From: Acidobacteriota bacterium
GTDB taxonomy: Bacteria; Acidobacteriota; Terriglobia; Terriglobales; Acidobacteriaceae
NCBI GenBank assembly: GCA_018268755.1
Contig: JAFDVW010000016.1
Span: forward strand, 124,001 to 188,000
Reading direction: 5' to 3'
DNA: 64,000 bases
The notes beneath the pieces were generated by a model, which did no database searches, had not been told where the DNA came from, and worked only from the letters and a program-made list of their open reading frames with translations. Shown one piece after another: positions 25,673-35,497 of this stretch (the stretch's first letter is position 1; each line of letters opens with the position of its first letter). A program made the position numbers and the translations under genes.

Positions 25673-27043
25673 ATGCCGATTGACGCCAAACACGAGGACC
25701 TGCGCAGCTTGCGCATAGACCACAACGCCCGCCACGGCGGCGAAGGCGAACCGCCCCTCTGGGCCAAGCGATACATCCTGGCCGGCATCGCGCTGATCGT
25801 GGTGCTGGGAGTGATCGCCATCGCCTACCGGCTGTTCGCCGGTGACCCGCTGGAAGTCGAGGTTGCCCGCGCCACCGCCGAGACTACGGGCGGGGCGGCG
25901 GGGACCGTGCTCTCCGCCAGCGGCTACATCATTCCCCACCACAAGATCAATGTGAACTCAAAGGTCACAGGCCGGGTGAAGTGGGTAGGGGTGGAAAAAG
26001 GCGACCACGTCAAAGAAGGACAGATCCTGGTGCGGCTGGAAGATGACGAGTTCCACGCCAGCTACCAGCAGGCCCTGGGAGCGCAGCAAAACGCCGCCGC
26101 GTACCTACTGCAACTGCAGAACGGCTCGCGCCCGGAGGAGATCCAACAGGCGCAGCATAATCTGGCGGAAGCCAACGCCACCCTGGCCAACGACAAGATC
26201 ACGCTCGACCGCACCCGCGACTTGTTTCGCCAGGGCGTGCTGTCACAGCAGGCGCTGGATGACGCCACCGCTAAATATGAAGCCGATCAGCAGCGGGCGC
26301 GCTCCCTGGAGCAGGCTTATGCCATGGCCAAAATAGGGCCCCGCCCGGAGGAGATTGCCCGCGCCAAAGGATCGATGCTGCAGGCCGAGGGGCAGGCGGC
26401 ATATGCGAAATCCATGCTGGATGCTACGGTGATTCGCGCCCCGGTTACGGGAACCATTCTGGAGCGCACGGCGGAAAAGGGCGAACTCATCACCGCCATG
26501 TTTGCCAGCACGGTGGAGGGCGGCCCGCAGGGATCGGTGGTCTCACTCGCCGATCTGAAGGACATCCAGGTGGAACTCGACATCGCGCAGGACGACTTCG
26601 CGAAGCTTGGCCCCAAGCAGCGCGGGATCGTCACCGTCGATGCCTATCCTGACCGTAAGTACGACGGTGAGATTGCGGAGATTTCTCCCGAAGCCAACCG
26701 GCAAAAAGCCACGGTGCAGGTGAAGGTACAGATCCTGAATCCGGACGATTATTTGCGTCCGGAGATGAATGCCACGGTAAAGTTCCTGGCGCATGAAGAT
26801 AAGAGCACCGGCGAGAAATCTTCCGGCGTGTTCGTACCCAGCGCCGCGCTGCGGGAGCGGGACGGAAGGAAAGTTGTCTTCCTGGCCTACAACGGGAAGG
26901 CGGTGATGCGGCCAGTACAGATCGTGGCCCAGCGCAGCGGCGGAGCGCTGGTACAGGGACTGAACGGCGGCGAGAACATCATCACCGCGGCCCCGGCGAC
27001 TTTGAAAGACGGCGACAAAATCAAGATCAAGGGACAATCATGA
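25673..27043 (+). CDS. MacA/HlyD-type periplasmic adaptor of the ABC cassette
   Basis: 456 aa, anchored by one N-terminal helix ([20 protein letters not shown], about 30-50). Lipoyl halves flank a helical hairpin: first half [21 protein letters not shown] ... [14 protein letters not shown], hairpin about 125-245 ([41 protein letters not shown]), second half [21 protein letters not shown]. Beta-barrel and membrane-proximal domains follow ([20 protein letters not shown]). Such adaptors connect the MacB-like permease to an outer-membrane channel; no TolC homologue is present in the window. The stop overlaps the ATPase start (ATGA). Confidence 0.9.
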   Translation: MPIDAKHEDLRSLRIDHNARHGGEGEPPLWAKRYILAGIALIVVLGVIAIAYRLFAGDPLEVEVARATAETTGGAAGTVLSASGYIIPHHKINVNSKVTGRVKWVGVEKGDHVKEGQILVRLEDDEFHASYQQALGAQQNAAAYLLQLQNGSRPEEIQQAQHNLAEANATLANDKITLDRTRDLFRQGVLSQQALDDATAKYEADQQRARSLEQAYAMAKIGPRPEEIARAKGSMLQAEGQAAYAKSMLDATVIRAPVTGTILERTAEKGELITAMFASTVEGGPQGSVVSLADLKDIQVELDIAQDDFAKLGPKQRGIVTVDAYPDRKYDGEIAEISPEANRQKATVQVKVQILNPDDYLRPEMNATVKFLAHEDKSTGEKSSGVFVPSAALRERDGRKVVFLAYNGKAVMRPVQIVAQRSGGALVQGLNGGENIITAAPATLKDGDKIKIKGQS

Positions 27044-27753
27044 GCACTGCCACAGCCAGCAACATCGCTACCCAAACCAAGGTCGTCCAGGTGCGCAACG
27101 TGAGCAAAATCTTCAAGCGCGACGCGTTTGAAGTGAAGGCGCTGGATGATGTCTCCATTGAAATCGCCCAGGGAGAATTTCTGGCGCTGATGGGCCCCTC
27201 CGGTTCCGGCAAGACCACCCTGTTGAACATGATTGCCGCCATCGATAAGCCGACCGCGGGCGAGCTGCTGGTGTTGGGAGAGAACATTTTCCAGCTCAAC
27301 GACGCCGCCTCGGCGCGCTGGCGCAACACGCACGTGGGCTACGTTTTCCAGACCTTCAACCTGATTCCGGTGCTCACCGCGTTTGAGAATGTCGAGCTGC
27401 CGCTGCTGCTCACAAAACTCACGCCGGCGCAGCGCCGCGACCACGTATTGACGGCATTAAAGCTGGTCGGCCTGGGCGAGCGGGTGAACCACCTGCCCAA
27501 GCAGCTTTCCGGCGGGCAGGAACAGCGAGTGGCCATTGCCCGCGCCATTGTCAGTGATCCCACGCTGATCCTGGCCGACGAGCCGACCGGCGACCTGGAC
27601 AGCCATTCCGCCACGGAAATTCTGGAGATCCTGAAGCGGTTGAATGAAGACTTCCACAAGACCATCGTGATGGTGACGCACGATCCGCATGCCGCTTCCT
27701 ACGCCCATACCACCAGGCACCTGGAAAAGGGCATGCTGCTGCCTCCGGAGTAA
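27040..27753 (+). CDS. ABC transporter ATPase, LolD/MacB-N type
   Basis: 237 aa nucleotide-binding subunit. Walker [14 protein letters not shown]-loop [21 protein letters not shown], signature [15 protein letters not shown] (GQ-E-QRV, the usual LSGGQ with Glu in place of Gln), Walker [14 protein letters not shown] and H-loop [10 protein letters not shown] are all intact. Overlaps the adaptor gene by 4 nt and closes the operon, whose product should be a tripartite efflux pump or lipoprotein/peptide extruder. Nothing in the cassette shows the substrate. Confidence 0.95.
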   Translation: MSTATASNIATQTKVVQVRNVSKIFKRDAFEVKALDDVSIEIAQGEFLALMGPSGSGKTTLLNMIAAIDKPTAGELLVLGENIFQLNDAASARWRNTHVGYVFQTFNLIPVLTAFENVELPLLLTKLTPAQRRDHVLTALKLVGLGERVNHLPKQLSGGQEQRVAIARAIVSDPTLILADEPTGDLDSHSATEILEILKRLNEDFHKTIVMVTHDPHAASYAHTTRHLEKGMLLPPE

Positions 27754-27771
27754 CCGGCCAGCCAGCAAAGC

Positions 27772-27803
27772 AAAAGGCCCTCACTCGAGGGCCTTTTATT
27801 TTC
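27772..27803. terminator. Symmetric, probably bidirectional terminator
   Basis: AAAAGGCCCTC-actc-GAGGGCCTTTT (11-bp perfect stem, 27772-27782 with 27787-27797), then ATTTT. It stands between two convergent genes, and both strands carry a T-run after the stem. Confidence 0.92.
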
Positions 27804-27819
27804 CCCAGCAATTCCAAAG

Positions 27820-28974
27820 CTACCAGACCTTTTCTCCGAAGAAGAAGATCAGCTCAATCACCAGAATAATCACCACCATCAATTCCAGCACGAAGGCGCG
27901 GCTCTGGTTGAACTGGTCGACCATAAAGCGATAGAGCTCTTCCGCGGTGCGCAGCTTTTCCTGCACCAGGTCTTTGTAGTCGGGCACGCCCACCTTGGCC
28001 GCCGCCAACTTATACAAGCGGGCGGAAAACATGTCGCTCAAAAACTTGATGGCGTTGTCGGCGTGCTCGGTCAGCTCGTTCACATCCAGCAGCACGGTGT
28101 GCAGGTGCGAGGCGGCGCGCGCCAAACGCCAGCGGGCCAGGGTGCCGGTGCCCTTGTCGAGCGCGTCGTACACCTGCTCCAGCTCTTCGGTCAGCAGCTC
28201 GTCATAGTGGCGGAACTCCAGCAGCTGCGAGTTGGCGTATTCGAGGAGCTGGATGGCCGTCTCCGCGCCGGACTCACTGTCATACAAAAACGCCGCGTTC
28301 CAGCCGATGACCGCCAGGTCATTGGGATAGTAGGAAATGCGCGATTGCAGAATCTCGTTGCGCTCGCCGTCGGAAAGCTGGGCGACTTCCCCGCGGACAA
28401 TCTGGGCAATGCGCGCCCCATCGGTGTTGCACAAGTCCGCGGCGGAGGGCGCCCCACTCATTTCGCGCACGTGGAAAATGAAATAGTCTTCGCTGAGCCA
28501 GTCGTCGTAGGGTTTGACCAAGGCGGGGCGGGCCCGCTCCAGCTTCTGCTTCACGATGCGCGAGGCCAGGGCGGCAAAGTCCACGTCCCACACCCAGCGG
28601 CTCCCCAGGCGGATCAGGCGGTCCCAATCGCCGGAGAAGGGCAACTCAAAGACCACGCTCAAGACTCCATAGTCGTAATACTTGATCTGGCCTTGCAGCT
28701 TCTCGCCGGTTTCCAGCACCAGCGGCTCAATGGATTCCAGGACCGGAGGGCGCTGATAGCGGACGTAGCCGGGCGCGGGATGCTTGAAGCTGGGCTGTTC
28801 GACTTTGCGGGCGCCAAAAATCTGGCGAAGCTGGTCGAGCTTGATCTCCTCGCAAACGTCAAACTGGATCAGCACCAGTACGGAACCGTGCAGAATCACG
28901 TCCGGTACCTCCTCTGCCTTGATCCCTAGGGAAGGCTCCGCAACGATAAGGGTGTTTGAACCGTCTTGCATCAT
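27820..28974 (-). CDS. RMD1/YagE-family protein (DUF155)
   Basis: 384 aa. The family includes yeast RMD1/RMD8 and mitochondrial RMND1; the bacterial role is unknown. Seen: an N-terminal segment with beta strands (VLIQFDVCEEIKLDQLRQIFG), the conserved YYDYGVLSVVFELPF region, a helical middle rich in Asp/Glu (NDLAVIGWNAAFLYDSESGA; LLTEELEQVYDALDKGTG), a coiled-coil-like stretch (LRTAEELYRFMVDQFNQSRA), and one C-terminal transmembrane helix (LMVVIILVIELIFFFG). A tail-anchored topology fits the family. ATG 28974 has GAGG 7 nt upstream; the second ATG directly follows. Confidence 0.85.
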   Translation of the reverse strand: MMQDGSNTLIVAEPSLGIKAEEVPDVILHGSVLVLIQFDVCEEIKLDQLRQIFGARKVEQPSFKHPAPGYVRYQRPPVLESIEPLVLETGEKLQGQIKYYDYGVLSVVFELPFSGDWDRLIRLGSRWVWDVDFAALASRIVKQKLERARPALVKPYDDWLSEDYFIFHVREMSGAPSAADLCNTDGARIAQIVRGEVAQLSDGERNEILQSRISYYPNDLAVIGWNAAFLYDSESGAETAIQLLEYANSQLLEFRHYDELLTEELEQVYDALDKGTGTLARWRLARAASHLHTVLLDVNELTEHADNAIKFLSDMFSARLYKLAAAKVGVPDYKDLVQEKLRTAEELYRFMVDQFNQSRAFVLELMVVIILVIELIFFFGEKVW

Positions 28975-29121
28975 AAGGGTACCTCTCAGCCGCGTGGGGA
29001 TGGACGGACGCCGAGTGGCAACCGGCTGAGGCTGACTTCTATTGTCCCAGAATCCGGGCAGGATGGGGAGAGACCGAGAGGTAAACAGTTAAGTTATTGA
29101 TTCAAAAATACTTAATTACGG

Positions 29122-32100
29122 TCAGTAGCGTTTGCTCAAGGCCCAAAGTAAGCCCAGGCCGGCGGCCAGACCGGCCACGGCTAGACCGCTGCGCCGCATG
29201 GAGCGGCGGATTTCTCCCTCCTGGCGCTGGACGGAGTCGCGCTCCGGATAGGCTTGCGGGAGGCCTTCCCCGCCCTGGCGCAGGGCCATTTGCAGGACCT
29301 CCGCTATGTGCAGGGCATGGCGGTCGGTGCATTGGGCAATCTGTTCCCGGCAGCTGAAGCCGTCGGCGATGATCAGGGTCTCGGGAGCGGCCTGGCGTAC
29401 GGCGGGGAGTAATTCCATCTCGCCAATCGCCACTGAGACATCGTATTTCTCTTCCTCAAAACCGAAGGCGCCCGCCATGCCACAGCAGCCGGGGGCGGGG
29501 GCGGAGTAGTCGAGGCCCAGACGGGTCAGGACGCGCTCCTCATCGGTCATTTTGATGACGGCTTTGTGGTGGCAGTGGCCGTGGATCAGGGCCTGGCGCG
29601 GCAACTTGGGCAGCTCGAAGTGCCTGGCGCCCTTTTCCAGAAATTCCGTGAGGAAAAAGGTCTGGCGGGAGAGGCGTTGGGCGCGCTCGTCATTCGGGAA
29701 GAGGTTCAGAAGCTCATCGCGGAAAACGGTCGCGCAACTGGGTTCGAGCACCACCACGGGAATTCCTGCTTCGATCTCCGGCTCCAGCACATCCAGGACT
29801 TCGAGCAACAGACGCTGGGCGCGGTCGAGCATGCCCCAGTCATACAGCGGGCGGCCGCAGCACAACGCCTTGGCCGGCAGCATGACCTGAAACCCGGCGG
29901 CCTCGATGACTTCGACGGCGGCTTTGGCGGTGTCCGGCAGAAAATGGTTATTGAAGGTGTCGGGCCAGAGTACGACGGCGGGGCCGTCCATGTTTCGTGG
30001 GGCCCGGCCGGCAAACCAACTGCGAAAAGTCTGCGGGGCGAAGGCGGGGATGCGGCGCTGGTGCGGCACCCCGGCCACGCGCTTGGCGATATCGGCCAGG
30101 ACGGGAAGCTGCGTGGTCAGGTTGACCAGGCCGGGGACTTTGGAAGCGATCTTCGCCCAGAAATCGATGTTGCCAAAGGCGTAGGCGGCCAGCGGATACA
30201 GCCGCCCTTCATAGTAGTGCGAAAGAAATTCGGCCTTGTAAGTCGCGACATCCACGCCGACCGGGCAGTCGCTCTTGCAGCCTTTGCAGGCCAGGCAAAG
30301 ATCGAGCGAGGACTTCACCTCTTCGCTCTTCCATTGATCTTTGATCACGTCGCCCTGGGTCATCTCCCAGAGCAAATGGGCGCGGCCGCGGGTGGAGTGC
30401 TCTTCCTCGCGCGTAGCACGGAAGCTGGGACACATGACGCCGCCTTCATACTGGCGGCACTTCCCTACTCCGACACAACGCAAGGTGGCGCTGGCCAGGC
30501 TGCCTTGATCGTGCGGAAAACGAAAATGGGTCTCGGGTTCCCAGGTTTTCTGTCCGGGGAAGATGCGCAGATTTTCATCCAGACGATAGGGCTCGATGAG
30601 CTTGCCCGGATTCATCTTCCAGGCCGGGTCCCACAGCGCCTTGAACTCGCGGAAAGCCTGCATCAGCTCCGGCCCGAACATTTTGGGAAGAAGTTCGCCA
30701 CGGGCCTGGCCATCTCCGTGCTCGCCGGAGAAGGAACCGCCGAAGCTGACCACAAGATCAGCGGCTTCTTCCATGAAGCTGCGGAAGTTGCGTACGCCGT
30801 CTTTGGTTTCGAAGTCAAAGCTGATGCGATTGTGCACGCAGGCGTGGCCGAAGTGGCCGTAGAGCACGCTGCGATAGCGATATTTCTCGGTGAGCCGGCG
30901 CAGGCCGCGCAGGTAGCCGCCCAATTTTTCCGGGGCCACGGCAGCGTCTTCCCAGCCTTCCCATGCCGGAGGCTCGCCTTCCACATGCGAGACCGCACCC
31001 AATGCGGACTCACGCACTTCCCACACTCGATGGGCCTGGCGCTTGTCGGTGAACAGGCGCATGTTCGGCGGATGGGGCCCGCGGCCCAACGTCTCCATCA
31101 GGCGGCGGGCCTGGGCTTCAGCCTCGGCCGCGGAGTCGGCGCCAAACTCGGCCAGCAACCAGCCTCCGCCTTCCGGCAGAAGCGCGATGCCTTCCGCATT
31201 GATGCCCTTGCGGACGCTGTACTGGATGAGCAGGTCCTCCATACCTTCCAGGCCAATGGGGCCGTGCGCCATCACTTCCGGAACGTGATCGGCACACTGA
31301 TAAATATCGGGATAGGCGATCACCAATAGCACGCGTTCGGAAGGGCTCTGCACCAGGCGGCAGGTGGCTTCCAGCACGGTGACGCAGGTGCCTTCAGAAC
31401 CGACCAGGGCGCGGGCCACGTGGAAGCCGTTTTCCGGCAGCAGATAATTCAAGTTATAGCCGGAGACGCGACGCGGAATATTGGGGAACTGTTTGCGAAC
31501 GTATTCCGCATACTTCTGCTGAATGGTCTTGAGCCCAGCGTAAATTTCGCCGCGGCGTCCCCCCGCCTGAATGATCTTCTGTACTTCTTCCTCGCTGGTG
31601 GCGCCGACGCGCAGGCGCAATCCGTCGTAGGTGAGGACTTCCAGCTCCTCGATATTGTCGTCGGTCTTGCCCGCCATCACGGAGTGCACGCCGCAGGAGT
31701 TGTTGCCGATCATGCCACCCAGGGTGCAACGGCTGTGGGTGGCCGGGTCGGGAGCGAAGGTCAGGTGGTGCTTTTCGGCGGCGTTGCGCAGATGGTCGAG
31801 GATGACTCCGGGCTGTACGCGGGCAAGGCGACGGTCGGGATCGACTTCCAGTATCCCGGCCATATATTTCGAGAAGTCGAGAACGACGGCAACATTACAG
31901 CATTGGCCGGCCAGCGATGTGCCGCCGCCCCGGCAAAGGATGGGAGCGCCATACTGGCGGGCCAGCGCGATGGTGGCGAGCACGTCGTCATTGTCGCGAG
32001 GCAGGACGACGCCGATGGGAACCTGCCGGTAGTTGGAGCCATCCGCGGCATAGAGGGCGCGGGTGTTGGCGTCAAAGCGGACTTCTCCGCGCAGCTGGCG

Positions 32101-32181
32101 GCGCAGAGCGGCTTCCAGGCCCACCGCATCTACGGCGGCAGAGCGGGCGGCGCGGGCAACTTCAGTGAAATTCTCTTGCAT
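29122..32181 (-). CDS. FAD-linked oxidase fused to Fe-S / CCG-domain subunit (YdiJ / D-2-hydroxyglutarate dehydrogenase-like)
   Basis: 1019 aa, matching the length of the YdiJ type (GlcD-like FAD half plus GlpC-like Fe-S half). Residues about 45-260 carry FAD_binding_4 motifs (YAADGSNYRQVPIGVVLPRD; CRGGGTSLAGQC; IGNNSCGVHSV). A C-terminal FAD-oxidase domain runs to about 540, with LYGHFGHACVHNRISF. Then CLACKGCKSDCP binds 4Fe-4S, and two CCG motifs (CCGRPLYDWG, CCGMAGAFGF) form a heterodisulfide-reductase-like domain. A C-terminal helix (SGLAVAGLAAGLGLLWALS) may tether it to the membrane. It should oxidise a D-2-hydroxy acid and feed the quinone pool used by the downstream-located respiratory operon. 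Confidence 0.9.
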   Translation of the reverse strand: MQENFTEVARAARSAAVDAVGLEAALRRQLRGEVRFDANTRALYAADGSNYRQVPIGVVLPRDNDDVLATIALARQYGAPILCRGGGTSLAGQCCNVAVVLDFSKYMAGILEVDPDRRLARVQPGVILDHLRNAAEKHHLTFAPDPATHSRCTLGGMIGNNSCGVHSVMAGKTDDNIEELEVLTYDGLRLRVGATSEEEVQKIIQAGGRRGEIYAGLKTIQQKYAEYVRKQFPNIPRRVSGYNLNYLLPENGFHVARALVGSEGTCVTVLEATCRLVQSPSERVLLVIAYPDIYQCADHVPEVMAHGPIGLEGMEDLLIQYSVRKGINAEGIALLPEGGGWLLAEFGADSAAEAEAQARRLMETLGRGPHPPNMRLFTDKRQAHRVWEVRESALGAVSHVEGEPPAWEGWEDAAVAPEKLGGYLRGLRRLTEKYRYRSVLYGHFGHACVHNRISFDFETKDGVRNFRSFMEEAADLVVSFGGSFSGEHGDGQARGELLPKMFGPELMQAFREFKALWDPAWKMNPGKLIEPYRLDENLRIFPGQKTWEPETHFRFPHDQGSLASATLRCVGVGKCRQYEGGVMCPSFRATREEEHSTRGRAHLLWEMTQGDVIKDQWKSEEVKSSLDLCLACKGCKSDCPVGVDVATYKAEFLSHYYEGRLYPLAAYAFGNIDFWAKIASKVPGLVNLTTQLPVLADIAKRVAGVPHQRRIPAFAPQTFRSWFAGRAPRNMDGPAVVLWPDTFNNHFLPDTAKAAVEVIEAAGFQVMLPAKALCCGRPLYDWGMLDRAQRLLLEVLDVLEPEIEAGIPVVVLEPSCATVFRDELLNLFPNDERAQRLSRQTFFLTEFLEKGARHFELPKLPRQALIHGHCHHKAVIKMTDEERVLTRLGLDYSAPAPGCCGMAGAFGFEEEKYDVSVAIGEMELLPAVRQAAPETLIIADGFSCREQIAQCTDRHALHIAEVLQMALRQGGEGLPQAYPERDSVQRQEGEIRRSMRRSGLAVAGLAAGLGLLWALSKRY

Positions 32182-32194
32182 AGGGCCCAAAGAA

Positions 32195-32791
32195 CTAGCG
32201 TTTCACTTTAGCGATCTGGATCTTCGTACTTCCCCCGGAAGGCAGGATGGTCACCGTCACCGCATTGTGGGTATCACCAGAAACGATCGTATAAGGACCG
32301 TTCTGCGATCCGGAGAAATTCGCGGTGGGTAACTGCTCCCGGTAAAATTCCGCGACTTTTTCCGCCGGGTCGTCGGTTTCCAGGGCCACCGACGCGGTAT
32401 GCATGCTGCCCAGCGTCACGCTGGCGGCGCTCCCCTTCACAATACGGGCACCCGGGTACAGCTCGATGCCGATGGTCTGGGCGATCTCTTCCGGGTCCTG
32501 GTTGCTGTCCACCGTACCCAAAGGCGTCTCTACATGGACGCTGCCATTGCGGTTTTCCACTTTACTGTGCTTGGCGACTCGCCAGGCGAAAAAGCCCACC
32601 GCACCCAGGCCTAACACAAACAACAGGGCCAGAGCGCCGACCACCATTAGGATGATCTTGAGGGCGCTGCTGCCTTGTCCCTGCACCGGGGGCGGCGCGG
32701 TGGCAGCCGTGAGGGGAACCGCCGCCCCACACTTGCTGCAAAATTTGGTTCCAGTTTCCAGAGTTGCGCCGCAGGAATTGCAGAAAGCCAT
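32195..32791 (-). CDS. Zinc-ribbon membrane protein
   Basis: 198 aa. Starts MAFCNSCGATLETGTKFCSKCG, a double CxxC zinc ribbon, then a Pro/Ala linker, one TM helix (ILMVVGALALLFVLGLGAVGFF) and an extracytoplasmic domain (YPGARIVKGSAASVTLGS; VAEFYREQLPTANF). The external part resembles the small domain found in other acidobacterial zinc-ribbon proteins. ATG 32791 follows GAGGTGG with a good gap; the two extra codons of the longer frame are part of that site. Next to the respiratory operon but with its own promoter. Confidence 0.8.
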   Translation of the reverse strand: MAFCNSCGATLETGTKFCSKCGAAVPLTAATAPPPVQGQGSSALKIILMVVGALALLFVLGLGAVGFFAWRVAKHSKVENRNGSVHVETPLGTVDSNQDPEEIAQTIGIELYPGARIVKGSAASVTLGSMHTASVALETDDPAEKVAEFYREQLPTANFSGSQNGPYTIVSGDTHNAVTVTILPSGGSTKIQIAKVKR

Positions 32792-32829
32792 ATCCACCTC
32801 GCGTTAAGGCGAATTCATACAGCGGGCGG

Positions 32830-32835
32830 AGTATA
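32830..32835 (-). promoter_or_regulatory. -10 box of the zinc-ribbon gene
   Basis: TATACT on the minus strand, 38 nt upstream of the start codon. No strong -35 hexamer was seen at the right distance. Confidence 0.4.
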
Positions 32836-32839
32836 GCGC

Positions 32840-32857
32840 AAAAGGCAGCGCCCTGCC
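32840..32857 (-). terminator. Short terminator of the act-cta respiratory operon
   Basis: GGCAG-ggcg-CTGCC stem-loop (32844-32857) followed by TTTT on the minus strand, 12 nt past the ctaF stop. The stem is only 5 bp, so termination may be partial. Confidence 0.45.
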
Positions 32858-32869
32858 GGGATTTTCCGT

Positions 32870-33166
32870 TTAGCCCAAGCCGCGAGTGGTGTAATCCATC
32901 ATGCTCAGGGCCAGCAGCAGTAACAGGAAAAAGAACCCGGAGACGACCACAGCTTTGGTCATGCGCTCATGGGTGTACTTCACATGCATGAAGTAAAGCA
33001 CCACCACCACGGCTTTCAGGGTGGCGATGCCCAGGGCCACGATGGTATTCAGAGGGCCGAGATCGATGAAGGCCGCTCCCACGGTAAGGGCCGTACACAC
33101 CATCAGCAGCAGCCAGATGGCAACGTACAGTTTGGGCGACGAGATGTGTTCCGACGTATCAGACAT
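32870..33166 (-). CDS. ctaF: Cytochrome c oxidase subunit IV (prokaryotic, CtaF-like)
   Basis: 98 aa with three hydrophobic helices (LYVAIWLLLMVCTALTVGAAFI; TIVALGIATLKAVVVVLYFMHV; VVSGFFFLLLLLALSM). The motif KAVVVVLYFMHVKYTHERM is diagnostic of COX4_pro. A small stabilising subunit of caa3/aa3 oxidases. Begins 9 nt after ctaE and closes the operon. Confidence 0.93.
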   Translation of the reverse strand: MSDTSEHISSPKLYVAIWLLLMVCTALTVGAAFIDLGPLNTIVALGIATLKAVVVVLYFMHVKYTHERMTKAVVVSGFFFLLLLLALSMMDYTTRGLG

Positions 33167-33175
33167 AGATGTCCC

Positions 33176-33865
33176 TTAGCGGTGCCGGTCAATCAAATAG
33201 AGCAATGGGAACAGGTAAATCCAGACAATGTCCACGAAGTGCCAGTACAGGCCGGCGTTCTCGATGGGCGTGTAGTACTTGGGAGTGTAGTATCCCGTCC
33301 ACGCCTTGTAGGTCAGGTAGCTGAACAGGCCGATGCCGATGATCATGTGCAGGGCATGCAGACCGGTCATAGCGAAGTACAAAGAAAAGAACATCTGCGC
33401 GTGATAAGGATTCACGGGCAGTCCGGGATGGCCGGGAACTTCGCCTTCAAAATGGAAGGAGGCGCCGGGCACGTGGTGGTGCTCGAATTTATCGTGATAT
33501 TCCACGGCCTTGACCCCGAGGAAGACCAGACCCAACAGAATGGTGGCCAGCAGAAGACCGACCAGGACCTTGCGGCGGCCGGTTTGCGCCGCCCAGATGG
33601 ACATGGCCACGGTCAAGCTGGAGCCAATCAGGACGGCGGTATTGAAGGCCCCCAGGCGGATGTCGAGGGTCTGGCTGGCGGCGCCGAAGTCGCCGAAATA
33701 CCAGTAGCGGTACACCAGGTAGGCGCAGAACATGCCGCCGAAGAACATGATTTCCGTGACCAGAAACAGCCACATGCCCAGGCTGGCGGCATTGCGCTGC
33801 TGCTCGGCGTCGGAAAAATGGTGCAGGAGCTCGGGGCCGTGCTCCACGGCGGCGTGGCTATCCAA
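33176..33865 (-). CDS. ctaE: Cytochrome c oxidase subunit III
   Basis: 229 aa. Start TTG 33863-33865 is chosen because GAGGAGG lies 6 nt upstream; the longest frame (to 33940) adds an out-of-register Arg/Ser/Thr-rich leader that overlaps ctaD. Seven-helix COX3-type core: [60 protein letters not shown] and the final [18 protein letters not shown]. The conserved TGLHxLHM and FVDIVW motifs are intact. Overlaps the end of ctaD by 8 nt, implying coupled translation. Confidence 0.95.
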   Translation of the reverse strand: MDSHAAVEHGPELLHHFSDAEQQRNAASLGMWLFLVTEIMFFGGMFCAYLVYRYWYFGDFGAASQTLDIRLGAFNTAVLIGSSLTVAMSIWAAQTGRRKVLVGLLLATILLGLVFLGVKAVEYHDKFEHHHVPGASFHFEGEVPGHPGLPVNPYHAQMFFSLYFAMTGLHALHMIIGIGLFSYLTYKAWTGYYTPKYYTPIENAGLYWHFVDIVWIYLFPLLYLIDRHR

Positions 33866-35495
33866 CGGCGACCTCCTCTTCGTGCTTCTCGGGAATGTGC
33901 TCGTAGTCGTAGGCCTCGAAGTCGACCACCGGGGTCTCATCGAAGTTGAAGGTCGGGGGCGGAGAAGAAGTCATCCACTCCAGACCGGCGGCGTTCCACG
34001 GATTGTCGGATGCCGGCTTGCCGTAGCGCATCGACCACAGCAGGTACACCATGGGCATCAGGTATCCCACGCCCAGCACCGTCGCCCCCGCAGTGGAGAG
34101 CACATTCAGCACCTGATATTCCGGCACGTACTGGTAATAGCGGCGCGGCATGCCCAGGTAACCCAGGATGAACTGGGGAAAGAACGTGAGGTTGAAGCCC
34201 ACGAAGACGATGAGAGCGGAAAGCCGGCCCCAGAACTCCGGATACATGCGTCCGGTGATCTTGGGCCACCAGAAGTGGATGCCGCCCAGGTATCCCATGA
34301 GGACGCCTCCCACCATGACGTAGTGGAAGTGGGCCACCACGAAGTAGGTATCGGTCACGTGCACGTCCACACCCAGGCAGGCCAGGAACAATCCGGTCAG
34401 GCCGCCGATGGTGAACAGGCCCAGAAAACCGAAGGCATAGAGCATGGGCGTCGAGTAGGTAATGGACCCGCGATAGAGGGTGGCGGTCCAGTTAAAGACT
34501 TTGATGGCGGAAGGCACTCCCACCAGATAGCTGAGCGCGGAGAAGATGAGCGCGGCATACAGTGAGATGCCGGCCACAAACATGTGGTGGGCCCAGACCA
34601 GGAAGCCGAGCACGGCGATGCCAATGCTGGACAAGGCCACGAAGCTGTAGCCGAAAATCCGCTTACGCGAGAAACACGTGATCAGCTCGCTGATCACCCC
34701 CATCGACGGCAGGATCATGATGTAGACCGCGGGATGGGAATAGAACCAGAACAGGTGCTGAAAGAGCAGGGGGTCGCCGCCCAGCTTGGGATCGAAGATG
34801 CCCAGATGAAAGAGGCGTTCCACCGCGACCAGCACGATGGTGACCGCCACCACCGGCGTGCCCAGGATCATGATGACGCTGGTGGCGTACTGCGCCCAGA
34901 TAAACAGCGGCAGCCGGGACCAGGTCATGCCGGGAGCGCGCATGCGGTGGATGGTCACAATGAAGTTGAGTCCGGTAAAGATGGAGGAGAACCCGTTGAT
35001 GAAGACGGCGATGCCGGCTTCCACCACCTTGGTATTACTGAAGGCGGTGCTGAAGGGGGTATAGAAGGTCCAGCCGGTGTCCACTCCTCCGGTCAGCATG
35101 CAATGCAACATCAGGACGCCGGCGATGATGTAGAGATACCAGCTCAGCAGATTGATGCGCGGGAAAGCCAGGTCTTTGGCCCCGATCATCAAGGGCACCA
35201 GGAAGTTGCCCAGCACCGCCGGCACCACCGGGATAAGGAAGAAAAAGACCATCACCATGCCGTGCATGGTGAACAGCTTGTTGTAGGTATCCGCCTGCAC
35301 CAGGTCGCCCGCCGGGGTCAGCAACTCCAGCCGGATCAGCAGGGCGAAGAGTCCGCCGATCAGGAAGAAGAAGGTGACCGAGACCAAATAGAGCAGCGCA
35401 ATGCGCTTGTGGTCTACGGTCAGGAGCCAGGAGCGGACACCGTATTCCTTATTGAGATAGTTTTCGCGTTCGGCGGTAACAACTGCGGTAGCCAT
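33858..35495 (-). CDS. ctaD: Cytochrome c oxidase subunit I, haem-copper A2 subfamily
   Basis: 545 aa, 12 TM catalytic subunit that reduces O2 to water and pumps protons. Low-spin haem and binuclear ligands are intact: [12 protein letters not shown] (haem a His), [15 protein letters not shown] (CuB His linked to Tyr), [10 protein letters not shown] (two CuB His) and HFHYVMVGG (haem a3/a His pair). The D-channel end is YSHPxVY rather than GHPEV, the defining feature of the A2 type, as in Rhodothermus caa3. The K-channel Lys is in [11 protein letters not shown]. Follows ctaC by 2 nt. Confidence 0.97.
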   Translation of the reverse strand: MATAVVTAERENYLNKEYGVRSWLLTVDHKRIALLYLVSVTFFFLIGGLFALLIRLELLTPAGDLVQADTYNKLFTMHGMVMVFFFLIPVVPAVLGNFLVPLMIGAKDLAFPRINLLSWYLYIIAGVLMLHCMLTGGVDTGWTFYTPFSTAFSNTKVVEAGIAVFINGFSSIFTGLNFIVTIHRMRAPGMTWSRLPLFIWAQYATSVIMILGTPVVAVTIVLVAVERLFHLGIFDPKLGGDPLLFQHLFWFYSHPAVYIMILPSMGVISELITCFSRKRIFGYSFVALSSIGIAVLGFLVWAHHMFVAGISLYAALIFSALSYLVGVPSAIKVFNWTATLYRGSITYSTPMLYAFGFLGLFTIGGLTGLFLACLGVDVHVTDTYFVVAHFHYVMVGGVLMGYLGGIHFWWPKITGRMYPEFWGRLSALIVFVGFNLTFFPQFILGYLGMPRRYYQYVPEYQVLNVLSTAGATVLGVGYLMPMVYLLWSMRYGKPASDNPWNAAGLEWMTSSPPPTFNFDETPVVDFEAYDYEHIPEKHEEEVAVG

Positions 35496-35497
35496 GA

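Noticed and set aside
29566..31329. 587-residue frame opposite the YdiJ-like gene
   Set aside because: Mirror image of codon bias; FAD and Fe-S motifs are on the minus strand.
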